64,000 nucleotides of DNA from Candidatus Obscuribacterales bacterium (GTDB lineage Bacteria; Cyanobacteriota; Vampirovibrionia; Obscuribacterales; Obscuribacteraceae): NCBI GenBank assembly GCA_031292355.1, contig JARLHI010000057.1, positions 343,501 to 407,500 on the forward strand, written 5' to 3'. Both the position numbers and the translations under genes were made by a program. The first letter of the stretch is position 1. Each line of letters opens with the position of its first letter. Shown one piece after another: positions 1-9,171 of this stretch. The notes under the pieces are model-generated. The model searched no databases and was not told the origin of the DNA. It saw only the letters and a list, made by a program, of their open reading frames with translations.

Positions 1-72
1 AAGTGTGACTCCAAGTCCCACATATAGGTAGGATGCGAGGAACCATAGAGTAAAGGAAACGACTGTTCCCAT
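1..72 (-). CDS. N-terminal fragment of a putative membrane protein, cut by the left edge
   Basis: An ATG at 72-70 on the minus strand opens a frame that stays open to the left edge. The 24 visible residues start MGTVVSFTLWFLASY and are almost entirely hydrophobic, like a first membrane helix or signal anchor. A GAGGGG tract lies a few bases upstream of the ATG, which supports this start. The gene would be divergent from the patatin gene at 383. The product cannot be named from 24 residues, and a chance open frame is possible. Confidence 0.4.
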   Translation of the reverse strand, partial: MGTVVSFTLWFLASYLYVGLGVTL

Positions 73-382
73 TAACCCCTCATTCGTGATTGCCAAAGTC
101 CATTCTCCCGAGAAATAGGTGCGTCGTCATGAGATAACGGCGTGAACATCATTTATATCAGTAAACCCGATATTTCGCGTCAATACATTGGTGCGATCAC
201 CATAATTTGAGGCTTAATTCGGGCTATTTCGAATTAAATTTCCTGCTCCTGACAATATTGTCGAAGTTCACATGAAATTTGTGTCATCCTCTGCTGTTAG
301 TTCACATTGCCAGGCAAAATTACCTCACTTCAGTTCTAATCATCTTAGAGTTGATGCGTTTTAGCATGCCCATCCATGCAGT
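73..382. promoter_or_regulatory. Divergent intergenic region with a perfect 12-bp palindrome
   Basis: These 310 bases separate the left-edge membrane-protein fragment from the patatin gene and hold no convincing gene. The one clear motif is the perfect palindrome GACAATATTGTC at 251-262, about 120 bases before the patatin start, which could be a regulator half-site pair. I could not fix a confident -35/-10 pair. Confidence 0.3.
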
Positions 383-1525
383 TTGAAAAGTGAGTGGTTC
401 AAGGTGTCCAATCAAATATCCTGGAGGCGTTTTTCTCCTCTGCTCCTAAGCGCGGTTCTTAGCCTTGCCACTTTTAGTGGCAGTTATGACAAAGCCTGCG
501 CTAATCCCGAAGTCGTGCGGCCAGAGCCCGTGCAAACTATAGGCAAAGACGGCTGCGTTAAAGAGGATCAAAGTGAAACGCAGTTTCAAGCAGATGTTGT
601 TTCCACAAATCGACCAACCGGCCAACCAACCGATGGTTTGCCAAAACTTCTCAAAGAGGGTCACCATCCTCACGTAGCGCTGGTCCTGGGCGGCGGCGGT
701 ACACGCGGGGCTGCCCATATCGGCGTCCTGAAAATCCTAGAAGAGAATCACGTACCAATCGATTTAGTTGTTGGCACATCAATGGGAGCAATCGTTGGAG
801 GACTGCATTGTGCTGGGCTTTCGGCCGACCAAATTCATGACCGATTGAATAACAGAAAATTCTACAAGGCGTTCAATACCGTGCCAATCCCAGTGCGCAT
901 CATCATTGGGCCCATTTTGCTGGTGCCGCGATTGCTTGGCTTTCATTCCTATGATGGTCTCTATAAAGGCAATAAATTTGCCAAATACCTGAATCGCTCA
1001 GCACCTGAAACAGAGCGTGAAATTGAAGAATTGAAACCACCCTTTGTGGCCGTTGCTACTAATTTACTGGATGGCAAACCGACAGCAATCAGTCATGGAA
1101 ATCTTGGTCGAGCGCTACAAGCAAGCTCCGCTGTACCGTTTCTGAGAAAGCCTGTACCTATAGAAGGAAAATTACTGGTAGATGGCGGCATCACCGCCAA
1201 CCTACCAGTAGTGCAAGCAAGAGAATTGGGCGCCGATATTATCATTGCCGTAGATGTTGATGAAACCTACGATCCGGCTCTACCCGAGAAACATTTTCGA
1301 AAAATGGGGAGCGTGCCTCCGCGGGTAATCAGCTTGATGTTGACGACAATCGACGCCTGGTCAACAACTCAGGCCGATATAGTGATTCATCCAAATGTGA
1401 ACAATATAACTCTCCTTTCATTTAAAAAAGAGGATGGCGAACACGCCTATGAAGCAGGAGTAACCGCCGCAAAGGCCGCACTGCCTGTCATATGGAACAA
1501 ACTGAAAGCCAGTCAAGCTCATTGA
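383..1525 (+). CDS. Patatin-like phospholipase (RssA-type), exported
   Basis: This is a predicted serine acyl hydrolase of the patatin family, probably acting on phospholipids or lipid esters in the envelope. The oxyanion-hole glycine loop GGGGTRGAAHIG is followed by the nucleophile elbow GTSMGA (GxSxG) and later by DGG, which carries the catalytic Asp of the Ser-Asp dyad. The N-terminus has a basic stretch and the hydrophobic segment FSPLLLSAVLSLATF, consistent with export, then a polar linker of about 50 residues before the domain. The start is uncertain: TTG at 383 gives 380 residues, and GTG at 404 is an alternative. Neither has a strong Shine-Dalgarno. The substrate is unknown. Confidence 0.85.
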   Translation: MKSEWFKVSNQISWRRFSPLLLSAVLSLATFSGSYDKACANPEVVRPEPVQTIGKDGCVKEDQSETQFQADVVSTNRPTGQPTDGLPKLLKEGHHPHVALVLGGGGTRGAAHIGVLKILEENHVPIDLVVGTSMGAIVGGLHCAGLSADQIHDRLNNRKFYKAFNTVPIPVRIIIGPILLVPRLLGFHSYDGLYKGNKFAKYLNRSAPETEREIEELKPPFVAVATNLLDGKPTAISHGNLGRALQASSAVPFLRKPVPIEGKLLVDGGITANLPVVQARELGADIIIAVDVDETYDPALPEKHFRKMGSVPPRVISLMLTTIDAWSTTQADIVIHPNVNNITLLSFKKEDGEHAYEAGVTAAKAALPVIWNKLKASQAH

Positions 1526-1639
1526 GCTTCTTTGAAAGCTGTATTTTATTTAGCTTGCCGGATGCAAATAAATTACATAGTATGAAAGCGTTGCATTTAC
1601 TGATCGGGATCATCCTGATTCTCTGTCGAGGCTCGGAAT

Positions 1640-2230
1640 ATGCGTGTTGTAATAACCGGTGGACCGTCTGTAGGTAAAACCACGATAATCACTGGGCTCG
1701 CGCAACTTGGATTCACAGTCGTCGAAGAATTCGCCACCAAAATCCTTAAAGAAGGCGAGTTATTGCCCTGGGTAGATAGAGTTGCCTTTCAGACAGAAGT
1801 TCTAAGACGTCAGCTGTTTGCCGAAGAAAGTCTCAAATGCACTGAAGAAATTGTTTTTCTCGACCGCGGTCTGTTTGATGGAGAAGCCTATTACATCAAG
1901 GATAAGCTGCCCACACCCGAAATTTTTTCCACGCTCGATGCTGGCAAATATACAGTTGCTTTTTTGATTGAACCTCTCGATACCTTCGATCAAAACGATA
2001 TTCGTCGCGAAAACATTGAATTCACGAATGAGATTACGACAATCTTAGAAGAGTGCTATCGCGGCCGAGGCGTCACAGTAATTCGTGTCCCAGCTATGCC
2101 CCCCGAGCCTCGCGTCGAATTTGTACTCATGCAAGTGCGCGACCTCATCGGCACAAAGGTGAAAACAAAAGCGCCAGACATGCCTCTTAGCATGGACCCT
2201 GAGTTAAAATTGTCGCTAACCGTAGCGTAG
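1640..2230 (+). CDS. Small P-loop ATPase (AAA_28/NadR-kinase-like)
   Basis: The 196-residue protein begins directly with a Walker A loop, GGPSVGKTT at residues 7-15. A Walker-B-like segment with the DRGLFDGEAYY signature follows, typical of the AAA_28 family of small predicted nucleotide-binding proteins related to the kinase domain of NadR. The family is cytoplasmic and has no firmly established substrate; a nucleotide or cofactor kinase role is plausible. The ATG at 1640 is preceded by GAGG. The OPT transporter gene starts 18 bases after the stop, so the two are probably co-transcribed. Confidence 0.75.
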   Translation: MRVVITGGPSVGKTTIITGLAQLGFTVVEEFATKILKEGELLPWVDRVAFQTEVLRRQLFAEESLKCTEEIVFLDRGLFDGEAYYIKDKLPTPEIFSTLDAGKYTVAFLIEPLDTFDQNDIRRENIEFTNEITTILEECYRGRGVTVIRVPAMPPEPRVEFVLMQVRDLIGTKVKTKAPDMPLSMDPELKLSLTVA

Positions 2231-2248
2231 ACGACAAGAGAACATATT

Positions 2249-4210
2249 TTGGCTGAAAATGACCACGTGGTGGTGCCGGTCGATCCAAACGATCTGGACC
2301 CCATCCGAGAGACCGGTATCGCGCTGTCCGAAAATCAAATAGCCCACGCAGCAGTGGTCGACCAATCAGTCGATGCCGAAGAACACTGGCTGAACAACGT
2401 TTATCAAGGCGATAAAGTGCCGCAGCTAACCTTGAGAGCGGTGCTCATGGGTGGAACTCTTGGCGTTTTGATGTCGGTTTCCAATCTTTATACGTCCATA
2501 AAAGTGGGTTGGGCCTTCGGTGTTGCAATCACAGCATGTGTCCTCTCTTATGTCATCTGGAATTCTTTTCGCCTGATCAATCCCAAAATTACGCCGATGT
2601 CCATTTTGGAAAACAACTGCATGCAGTCAACGGCCTCTGCCGCTGGTTATTCAACGGGTGCAACCATTGGTACTGCATTTGGTGCGTTGCTCTTAATTAC
2701 GCACAAGCACGTCGAATGGCCAATTATGCTGGCATGGACTACTCTGACAGCCGCTCTTGGTGTATTCCTCGCTGTGCCGATGAAGCGGCAAATGATCAAC
2801 AAAGAACAACTGACATTTCCCAGTGGAGTGGCTGCAGCTGAAACTCTAAAAAGTTTGTATGGTCAATCTAAAGAATCAATCAATCAGGCCAAAGCGCTTG
2901 TTGCCCTTCTTGCAAGCGGCATGATTGTGGGATTCTTAGGCAAAGGCGATTTTGAATGGCAGAAAAAACTGGGGCTAAAAATTCCAGACATGATCAATTT
3001 TCAAGGCAGTATAAACGGTGCCAATCTGAGCAAAATGCCTGGTTTTGGCTTTGAACCTAGCTTATTGTTAATTGGCGCTGGCATGATCGTCGGCTTGCGC
3101 GTTTGCTTTTCAATGCTGCTTGGCTCAGCCCTTTTGTATTTCGTGATTGGGCCAATAATGCTTGCACGAGGCGAAATCCTCGAACCTTCTAAATTGCTGA
3201 AATGGTCTCTCTGGACAGGAACAGCTTTGATGGTGTCATCCGGCTTGACTGCGTTTGCCGTGCAATGGAAAACGATTGTGCGCTCGTTTACCAGTCTCAA
3301 GGCTGCCGCAAAGACCGACGATTTAACATCGGTTGACGCTGCTTCTTCAGTTCATCAAATTTCGGTACAAGAGAGACTAGCTGCAATTGAAGTACCGATG
3401 AAGTGGCTATTTATCGGACTTGTGCCCCTTTTGATTTTGATGGTCGGTCTGGAATACATCGCTTTTTCAATCAATCCAGGTCTTGGCGTGTTGTCCGTCG
3501 TTATGAGTTTCTTTCTCGCGCTGGTTGCTTGTAGAGCGACTGGCGAAACCGATATCACGCCAATTGGCGCCATGGGTAAATTGACACAGTTGGCTTACTC
3601 CGTTCTAGCGCCTTCAAACATCACGACCAATCTTATGGCTGGTAGTGTCACTGCGAATATTGCAATCAGCTCGGCCGATCTGCTAGTCGATTTAAAAAGC
3701 GGTTATTTGCTTGGGGCTAATCCTCGTCAGCAATTTTTCGCTCAATTTATTGGTCTCTTTTTTGGCAGCCTGGCAGTAGTTCCTGCCTGGTATTTGATGA
3801 TTCCTAACTGGGAAGCGCTCGAAAAGTATAACCCGCCTTCCGCGCACATGTGGCAGGCAGTGGCCGAAGCGCTTGCTCACGGAATTTCCTACATTCCCGA
3901 ACTGGCACGCTGGGGATTGCTCGTAGGTGGCATATTAGGAATTGTTTTAGCCCTCATCGACGCCTATGCACCGAAAAAGCTCAAACCCTTTTTGCCGTCG
4001 GCAATGGGAATCGGCCTTTCCTGGGTCATGCCATTCAGCAATTGCTTTTCATTTTTCATGGGGGCGTTGCTGGCTTACATCTGGCAAAAGGCAAACAGTC
4101 GTTCAGCCGAGCTTTATGTCGTACCGGTAGCGTCAGGCGCCATTGCCGGGGAATCTTTGATGTGTGCAGTAATCGCTATGATCACTGCAATCGGTGCTCT
4201 GAACAAATAG
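2249..4210 (+). CDS. OPT-family oligopeptide (or metal-chelate) transporter
   Basis: The 653-residue integral membrane protein has more than a dozen hydrophobic segments spread over its whole length. It carries features of the OPT superfamily: an N-terminal first helix with GTLGVLMSVSNLYTSIKVGW, then NCMQSTASAAGYSTG and TFPSGVAAAETLKSL. Members import oligopeptides or metal-chelate complexes at the cytoplasmic membrane; the substrate cannot be read here. The start is a TTG at 2249 with an AGAGA tract about ten bases upstream. It follows the ATPase gene closely and is followed at once by the next membrane protein, suggesting one transcript. Confidence 0.9.
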   Translation: MAENDHVVVPVDPNDLDPIRETGIALSENQIAHAAVVDQSVDAEEHWLNNVYQGDKVPQLTLRAVLMGGTLGVLMSVSNLYTSIKVGWAFGVAITACVLSYVIWNSFRLINPKITPMSILENNCMQSTASAAGYSTGATIGTAFGALLLITHKHVEWPIMLAWTTLTAALGVFLAVPMKRQMINKEQLTFPSGVAAAETLKSLYGQSKESINQAKALVALLASGMIVGFLGKGDFEWQKKLGLKIPDMINFQGSINGANLSKMPGFGFEPSLLLIGAGMIVGLRVCFSMLLGSALLYFVIGPIMLARGEILEPSKLLKWSLWTGTALMVSSGLTAFAVQWKTIVRSFTSLKAAAKTDDLTSVDAASSVHQISVQERLAAIEVPMKWLFIGLVPLLILMVGLEYIAFSINPGLGVLSVVMSFFLALVACRATGETDITPIGAMGKLTQLAYSVLAPSNITTNLMAGSVTANIAISSADLLVDLKSGYLLGANPRQQFFAQFIGLFFGSLAVVPAWYLMIPNWEALEKYNPPSAHMWQAVAEALAHGISYIPELARWGLLVGGILGIVLALIDAYAPKKLKPFLPSAMGIGLSWVMPFSNCFSFFMGALLAYIWQKANSRSAELYVVPVASGAIAGESLMCAVIAMITAIGALNK

Positions 4211-4219
4211 TTGGTTATA

Positions 4220-5464
4220 ATGGCTCTCATGTTGAAGACCGAAGAAAAGCAATTAGTTCTCAAAGCGATAGACGATCTTGGTCGTCGAGTCACAGTCGCC
4301 GACGTGGCTGCCAAAACAGGTTTACCAGTGCTTGTCGCCAATGCTGAACTGAATAAAGTCGCAGCGGAAACTCAAGGGCACCTGCAGGTTAGCACCAAAG
4401 GTGATATCGCCTATGAGTTCACGCCAGGATTTCAAAACGTCTATTTAGCCACGGGCATAAAGAAAACGCTTCAAGACATTGGCAAAAAGATATTCGACAT
4501 TGGCTTTGCCATTTTACGAGCGTCTTTTGGCATCATGTTGGTTCTGTCCTTCATCGCTGTTATTTTGCTAGTCATCGCCGCGATACTCGCGATGAACAGC
4601 AGCAAAGACGGCGACCGAGACGGCGGAGGATTAGATTTCGATTTCTTCGATTTTATGATCTTCCGCGATTTGATGTTCTGGGGCTCTACTTCGTATTACC
4701 CACCATATGTGGATTACAACAGTCCATCAAGCGCACGTCCAGCAGCCGCAAAGTCTAACTTCTTGCACAATTGTTTTTCATTTCTATTTGGTGATGGTGA
4801 TCCAAATGCCCATTTAGATGAAAGACAATGGCAACTGGTGGCACAGGTAATTCGCAAATTTCATGGTGTCGTCACAGCTGAACAAATCGCACCTTATACA
4901 GGCGCCGATCCCAAAAACGAAGATGGCATTCTGCCGGTCCTGGTAAGATTCAACGGTGTTCCTGAAGTTACAGAAAACGGTCACATACTCTATACATTTC
5001 CTTCCTTACAGGTTTCAGCCAGTCGCTTGGAAATAGCCACCACACCAGCATTTTTAAGAGAATTTCCGCGTCAATTCACAAATGCATCAGCCGATGAATT
5101 GATACCAGTCTACATTCTTGCTGGAGTGAATTTTCTTGGTAGCTGGTGGCTTCTTTCTCAGACTTTCAGACCAGGAATTATCCAAGATCTGCAGGCACTC
5201 GTTGTTGCTCTCGTAATCTATGGCACATTCTTTGTCGGCGTTCCAACGGTTCGATTTCTGTGTTTGCAAGTCATCAATCAACGAATCGAAGCACGCAATG
5301 ACAAGAAAAAAGAAGCGGCAAGTATAGTAAATAATCCCAGCAAAGATCTGCAATTAAAACTACTAGAAGCAAAAAATCATCAAATTAAGCATAATCAAAT
5401 AGCCAAAAACGACGTGGCTTACACTTCCGACAAGGATTTGCTAGAACAAGAATTTGACACTTAA
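4220..5464 (+). CDS. Conserved membrane protein of the cyanobacterial/plastid At5g03900 type
   Basis: This protein of about 414 residues has a helical N-terminal domain resembling a winged helix (LVLKAIDDLGRRVTVADVAA), a hydrophobic segment near residues 95-120, an Asp/Gly-rich patch (NSSKDGDRDGGG) and an aromatic stretch. A second similar domain begins with NFLHNCFSFLFGDGDPNA, and a pair of membrane segments lies near the C-terminus. From memory this order matches a cyanobacterial protein of about 400 residues with a chloroplast homologue, At5g03900, whose biochemical role is not established. ATG at 4220 or 4229 is preferred over the TTG at 4211. The gene follows the OPT transporter directly. 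Confidence 0.65.
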   Translation: MALMLKTEEKQLVLKAIDDLGRRVTVADVAAKTGLPVLVANAELNKVAAETQGHLQVSTKGDIAYEFTPGFQNVYLATGIKKTLQDIGKKIFDIGFAILRASFGIMLVLSFIAVILLVIAAILAMNSSKDGDRDGGGLDFDFFDFMIFRDLMFWGSTSYYPPYVDYNSPSSARPAAAKSNFLHNCFSFLFGDGDPNAHLDERQWQLVAQVIRKFHGVVTAEQIAPYTGADPKNEDGILPVLVRFNGVPEVTENGHILYTFPSLQVSASRLEIATTPAFLREFPRQFTNASADELIPVYILAGVNFLGSWWLLSQTFRPGIIQDLQALVVALVIYGTFFVGVPTVRFLCLQVINQRIEARNDKKKEAASIVNNPSKDLQLKLLEAKNHQIKHNQIAKNDVAYTSDKDLLEQEFDT

Positions 5465-5468
5465 CTGG

Positions 5469-6278
5469 TTAACGTCCAAGCCCTTTACCCAGGTCGTCGA
5501 CAAGATCGTTGATCAACCCAGAACCTAGCGTAATTTCAGATTCAGAATTAACTGTGCGATAGTTTTTTGGTGCATCAAAAAAATCGGCAGGCACTTGCAC
5601 TTTTTCAACTGCAATCGTAGTCAACCGGCGTTTCATTGCGCCATCCCCCATAAGAACGCAAATAGAAAGTGGAAAATTGCTACCAACAGCTTTGCCTGTC
5701 ATCGCCGCTTGCAGCTTGCTGATTTGGGGGACTATCGGAATGTCTTCTGCCACATCCCATCGAGTCTCGACAACTGTGGCCCCATCGGCCTTCTTAGCAG
5801 TGTGTCCCTTATCAATCGGCTTGACCACAAAATATTGTACTTTGTGACCGGCTACTACACCCTCCAATCCTTTGATTATTACCGGGTTTTCAGGTAAATA
5901 ATTGCCTTTAACAAGTTTCAGACGAAAATTCGTGCTGCTTAGCCACTGTTCGACGGTGGTAGAAAATATCGCCTTTCGGTCACTGTTGAAATATTTCAGC
6001 TGCCAGTCTGGAGCTGCATAAAGCAGAGAATAGTTTTGTTTGGCGTAGAAATACTTAATTCCCTTGTCGCTGATATAGACAATACGGTGTCCCAACAAAT
6101 TTTCGATTTGATCTAGTTTCCATGCTGTCAAATTTTTGGCTGGTGCAGCAGCTGTGGATGCGCTACAGCAAAAGATGCCTAGCCCCACACTAAGCATTAG
6201 AGCGGCGATGTGATTTGCGAGAAATGCACGTCCAGCATCAAGTTTAAATAACGGTTCCTTTGAAAAAGTAAAATTCAC
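5469..6278 (-). CDS. Exported protein of unknown function
   Basis: The frame encodes a protein with a hydrophobic export segment (NHIAALMLSVGLGIFCCSAS) and about 230 residues of mixed alpha/beta character. I do not recognise a family. The frame stays open to 6392, but that would overlap the signal peptide of the divergent TPR-caspase gene at 6343, so a start inside is more likely. GTG at 6278, behind a TAGGA, gives a charged n-region; ATG at 6197 gives a very short signal. It converges with the preceding gene, with four bases between the stops. Confidence 0.6.
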   Translation of the reverse strand: MNFTFSKEPLFKLDAGRAFLANHIAALMLSVGLGIFCCSASTAAAPAKNLTAWKLDQIENLLGHRIVYISDKGIKYFYAKQNYSLLYAAPDWQLKYFNSDRKAIFSTTVEQWLSSTNFRLKLVKGNYLPENPVIIKGLEGVVAGHKVQYFVVKPIDKGHTAKKADGATVVETRWDVAEDIPIVPQISKLQAAMTGKAVGSNFPLSICVLMGDGAMKRRLTTIAVEKVQVPADFFDAPKNYRTVNSESEITLGSGLINDLVDDLGKGLGR

Positions 6279-6342
6279 AGTTGTAGACAATCCTACTAAA
6301 GGTAAGTCAAACTTGTAGCCGCGTTTACTCAGCAGGTCGAGA

Positions 6343-9021
6343 ATGAATACAAATCCGAAAACGCTTGTCGCAATATCATTGCTTCTAAGCATCCAGATGT
6401 TTATACCCGCGAAGGGGAGTCAACAAGCGTTTGCAACTACCACTCAAACTGCAAACACGCCTGTGACAGTACTCGATAGCAATGGTAAGAGCAAGAGCGT
6501 CGGTTTCACGGAGCTTGACCGCATTATTCTTGAGGCTAGTACCAATTACGAACACGGCCGCTACAAGGAAGCAATTCCCCTTTTTGAACAGGCACGACTG
6601 GCCGGTCCGACCACCGATTATCAAAAGGCTCAAGTCAATTTAGGGCTAGCTGAATCATATCGCTCCGAAGGTCGATTGAAAGAAGCAGAGGCTCTTTTCA
6701 AGAAAGCCATTGCCGAGGCCAAAGAAGATGATGCAAAACACCTCAATAAAAAATACAAAGCAAACGTAAAAAACAGCAGCGACGTCATCCCGTATATGAT
6801 GAACGACCTCGCCATTTTGTATCTGAACGAAAGCAGGTTTGCTGAAGCCGAGGCAATGGCAAAAGAATGCATAGAGCTTGGAATTAAAAAAGTAGGACCG
6901 AAAAGTTTCGCCCTAGCATTGCCGTACAACGCCCTGGCTCGCACCTATTTCAAATGGGGCAAACTGAGTGAATCGAAAGCAACTGTCAAAAAGACATTCG
7001 AGTTATTCACTACACCAGCGAGCAAACAAAATTATCTATATGCTTACACGTCCTTCAACCTCGCTCAAATTCTCGATCAAGAAGGTAAGTATAAAAATGC
7101 AGAAGAGCTCTATAAAGCCACGCTTCTCGGCATAGAAAGCATATTTGGTTTCGATCACAGTCATTGCGCTGCAATTCTCGAAGCCCAGGGTGAACTCTAT
7201 CGCAAGGAAGGAAAATACGCGGAGGCAACAAAGGCTTTTCAACGTGTGCGCAAAATTCGACTTGCCGCCTATTCAAAAACGCATGCAGATTATGGCAAGG
7301 CATTACTTGATCTCGCACTCGTAGCCCGAGATGAAGGTCGCTACTTGCGGGCACAGGAACTTTGTAATCAGGCCACCAGCATCATTACGGCAGCGCTCGG
7401 CGAAGATAATATCGACAGCGCCAAGTGCATGATTACAGCCGCCTCCATTTTTCGCTATCAGGGCAAATATGCAGAAGCCGAAGAACAAGCGCAGAAAGCG
7501 ATGTCCATAAATGAGAAGCTATTGACTGCAAACAACGCCACATACGCCCACGACATGGAAGAACTGGCGCAGATTTTAGCCGACGGGGGTAAAGACCAGG
7601 AAGCCAAAACTTTGCTTGAAAAAGCGCTAAAGATCGATGAAACGACTTTAGGCGCCGATCACCCTGACATTGCAAGCACCACCCGTAGTCTCGCTGCAAT
7701 TTATTTCCAAGAAAAAGATGCTCCAAAAGCTCAGCAACTCTATGAAAAAGCCCTGGCCACAACAGAGAAATCCTACGGTCCAAACAATGCCGAAGTCTTG
7801 CTAACAGTGCGCAGTTTGGCAGATGTGACGAACGCCCAAAACAAATTCCAAGAGACTGAAACCTGGCTGAAGAAGGCGTTGAGTATCGACGAAAATCTTT
7901 ATTCCAAAAAGAGTCCGCAATACGCAAGAGATCTCGATGCACTCGCCAAAACCTATATCAAACTCAATGATAAAACTAAGGCTGATCCTCTTCTTGCCGA
8001 GTACGCAACCCTGAAGCAGGCGCTTCCTGGAGCAAATTCAGACAGCCACTTTAGCGAAATAAAATTTGCTCCTAATCAACTCACTGATAAAAGCGTGAAT
8101 GATAAATGGGCAATTGTAATTGGTGTGAGCAACTTCAAAGATCAGTCGATCAATCTCAAATACGCAGCCAAAGACGCCACGGACTTCCGTAACTTTTTGG
8201 TGACGCATGAAAACTTTAAAGCTGATCATGTGCAACTGATGACGGACGCAAATGCCACCAAAGAAAAAATCATCTCCAAATTAGGAGACGGCTGGCTCGG
8301 ACGGGTAGCAAAAAAAGATGATCTCGTTTTGATTTATGCATCAAGTCACGGAAGCGCCGCTCAAGACGATGTTGGTGTCAATTTTCTAGTCACATACGAT
8401 ACCGACAAATCGAAATTGGTATCGACTGGATTACCGATGCAATGGTTGACAAAAATTATTCAAGAGCAGATACACAGCGATCGAGTAGTGGTTATTCTCG
8501 ATGTATGCCACAGCGGTGCCGCAACTACTACGGCTAAATCAACCGACATGGCAGATATTGAGGATGACGATCAAAATGCTTCAGCGACTGCCGCAAAAGC
8601 AGATTCTGGTGGTAAAGGAATTGCCCGTGGGCAAGGTATCAATGCTTCAGCGCTATCTCTGGGCAGCGGGCAGATTGTTTTGTGTTCTAGCTTGGCCAAT
8701 CAAATATCTTGGGAATCAAAAAATTACCCAAACAGTGTTTTCACCAAACGCTTGATTGAGGCGCTGCAATGCAATGGCGCAGACACCACCTTAAAGCAAG
8801 CCTACGAGCAGTTGCGCGCATCAGTTAGCACAGAAGTATTGGGCGACCGTGGCGCCGTACAGACACCGGATTTAGCCAACAAGAACTGGACGGGTGGAGA
8901 CCCTGTATTGGCGGTGAAAAGTTCCAGCAAAACTGTTGACTCCTCCGCCAAACCCAGTACCGTCCCGGCTAAGCAGCCAGTTAAAACAGCGCCTCGAGCT
9001 CGCGCTAGAAGCAACAAATAA
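6343..9021 (+). CDS. TPR-caspase (orthocaspase-like peptidase C14) protein, exported
   Basis: The 892-residue protein has a signal peptide (residues 1 to about 31, ending AFA). A long array of tetratricopeptide repeats spans roughly 50-560, with many AxxxxxxAL and EAE/AL pairs. A caspase-fold domain covers about 587-870. The catalytic dyad is visible as His669 in ASSHG and Cys722 in DVCHSG, the layout of metacaspase/orthocaspase proteins. A low-complexity Lys/Pro/Arg tail ends the chain. Such enzymes usually cleave after basic residues; the TPR array probably binds partner proteins. ATG at 6343 has a GGTCGAG-like ribosome site. A paralogue lies at 28441-30252. Confidence 0.9.
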   Translation: MNTNPKTLVAISLLLSIQMFIPAKGSQQAFATTTQTANTPVTVLDSNGKSKSVGFTELDRIILEASTNYEHGRYKEAIPLFEQARLAGPTTDYQKAQVNLGLAESYRSEGRLKEAEALFKKAIAEAKEDDAKHLNKKYKANVKNSSDVIPYMMNDLAILYLNESRFAEAEAMAKECIELGIKKVGPKSFALALPYNALARTYFKWGKLSESKATVKKTFELFTTPASKQNYLYAYTSFNLAQILDQEGKYKNAEELYKATLLGIESIFGFDHSHCAAILEAQGELYRKEGKYAEATKAFQRVRKIRLAAYSKTHADYGKALLDLALVARDEGRYLRAQELCNQATSIITAALGEDNIDSAKCMITAASIFRYQGKYAEAEEQAQKAMSINEKLLTANNATYAHDMEELAQILADGGKDQEAKTLLEKALKIDETTLGADHPDIASTTRSLAAIYFQEKDAPKAQQLYEKALATTEKSYGPNNAEVLLTVRSLADVTNAQNKFQETETWLKKALSIDENLYSKKSPQYARDLDALAKTYIKLNDKTKADPLLAEYATLKQALPGANSDSHFSEIKFAPNQLTDKSVNDKWAIVIGVSNFKDQSINLKYAAKDATDFRNFLVTHENFKADHVQLMTDANATKEKIISKLGDGWLGRVAKKDDLVLIYASSHGSAAQDDVGVNFLVTYDTDKSKLVSTGLPMQWLTKIIQEQIHSDRVVVILDVCHSGAATTTAKSTDMADIEDDDQNASATAAKADSGGKGIARGQGINASALSLGSGQIVLCSSLANQISWESKNYPNSVFTKRLIEALQCNGADTTLKQAYEQLRASVSTEVLGDRGAVQTPDLANKNWTGGDPVLAVKSSSKTVDSSAKPSTVPAKQPVKTAPRARARSNK

Positions 9022-9171
9022 ATATGTCTAGCACAACCCTAGATACTGAAATTACAAAGACGTAACACAACTAAGCGCACCCTCCACAAACTATTCACAG
9101 CATCGATCTAAATTGAAGCTGTGAGTTATATCACTAATGAATAAGTGAACCGAATGAATGAGGGTCCTGCC

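Noticed and set aside
1492..1677. Open frame overlapping the end of the patatin gene and the start of the ATPase gene
   Set aside because: It overlaps two better-supported genes and has no family features.
2509..2841. Cys-rich open frame inside the OPT transporter
   Set aside because: An out-of-frame reading of a long real gene without support of its own.
6197..6392. Long N-terminal extension of the exported protein at 5469
   Set aside because: It would overlap the signal peptide of the divergent TPR-caspase by 50 bases, and the extra residues look like ordinary antisense sequence.
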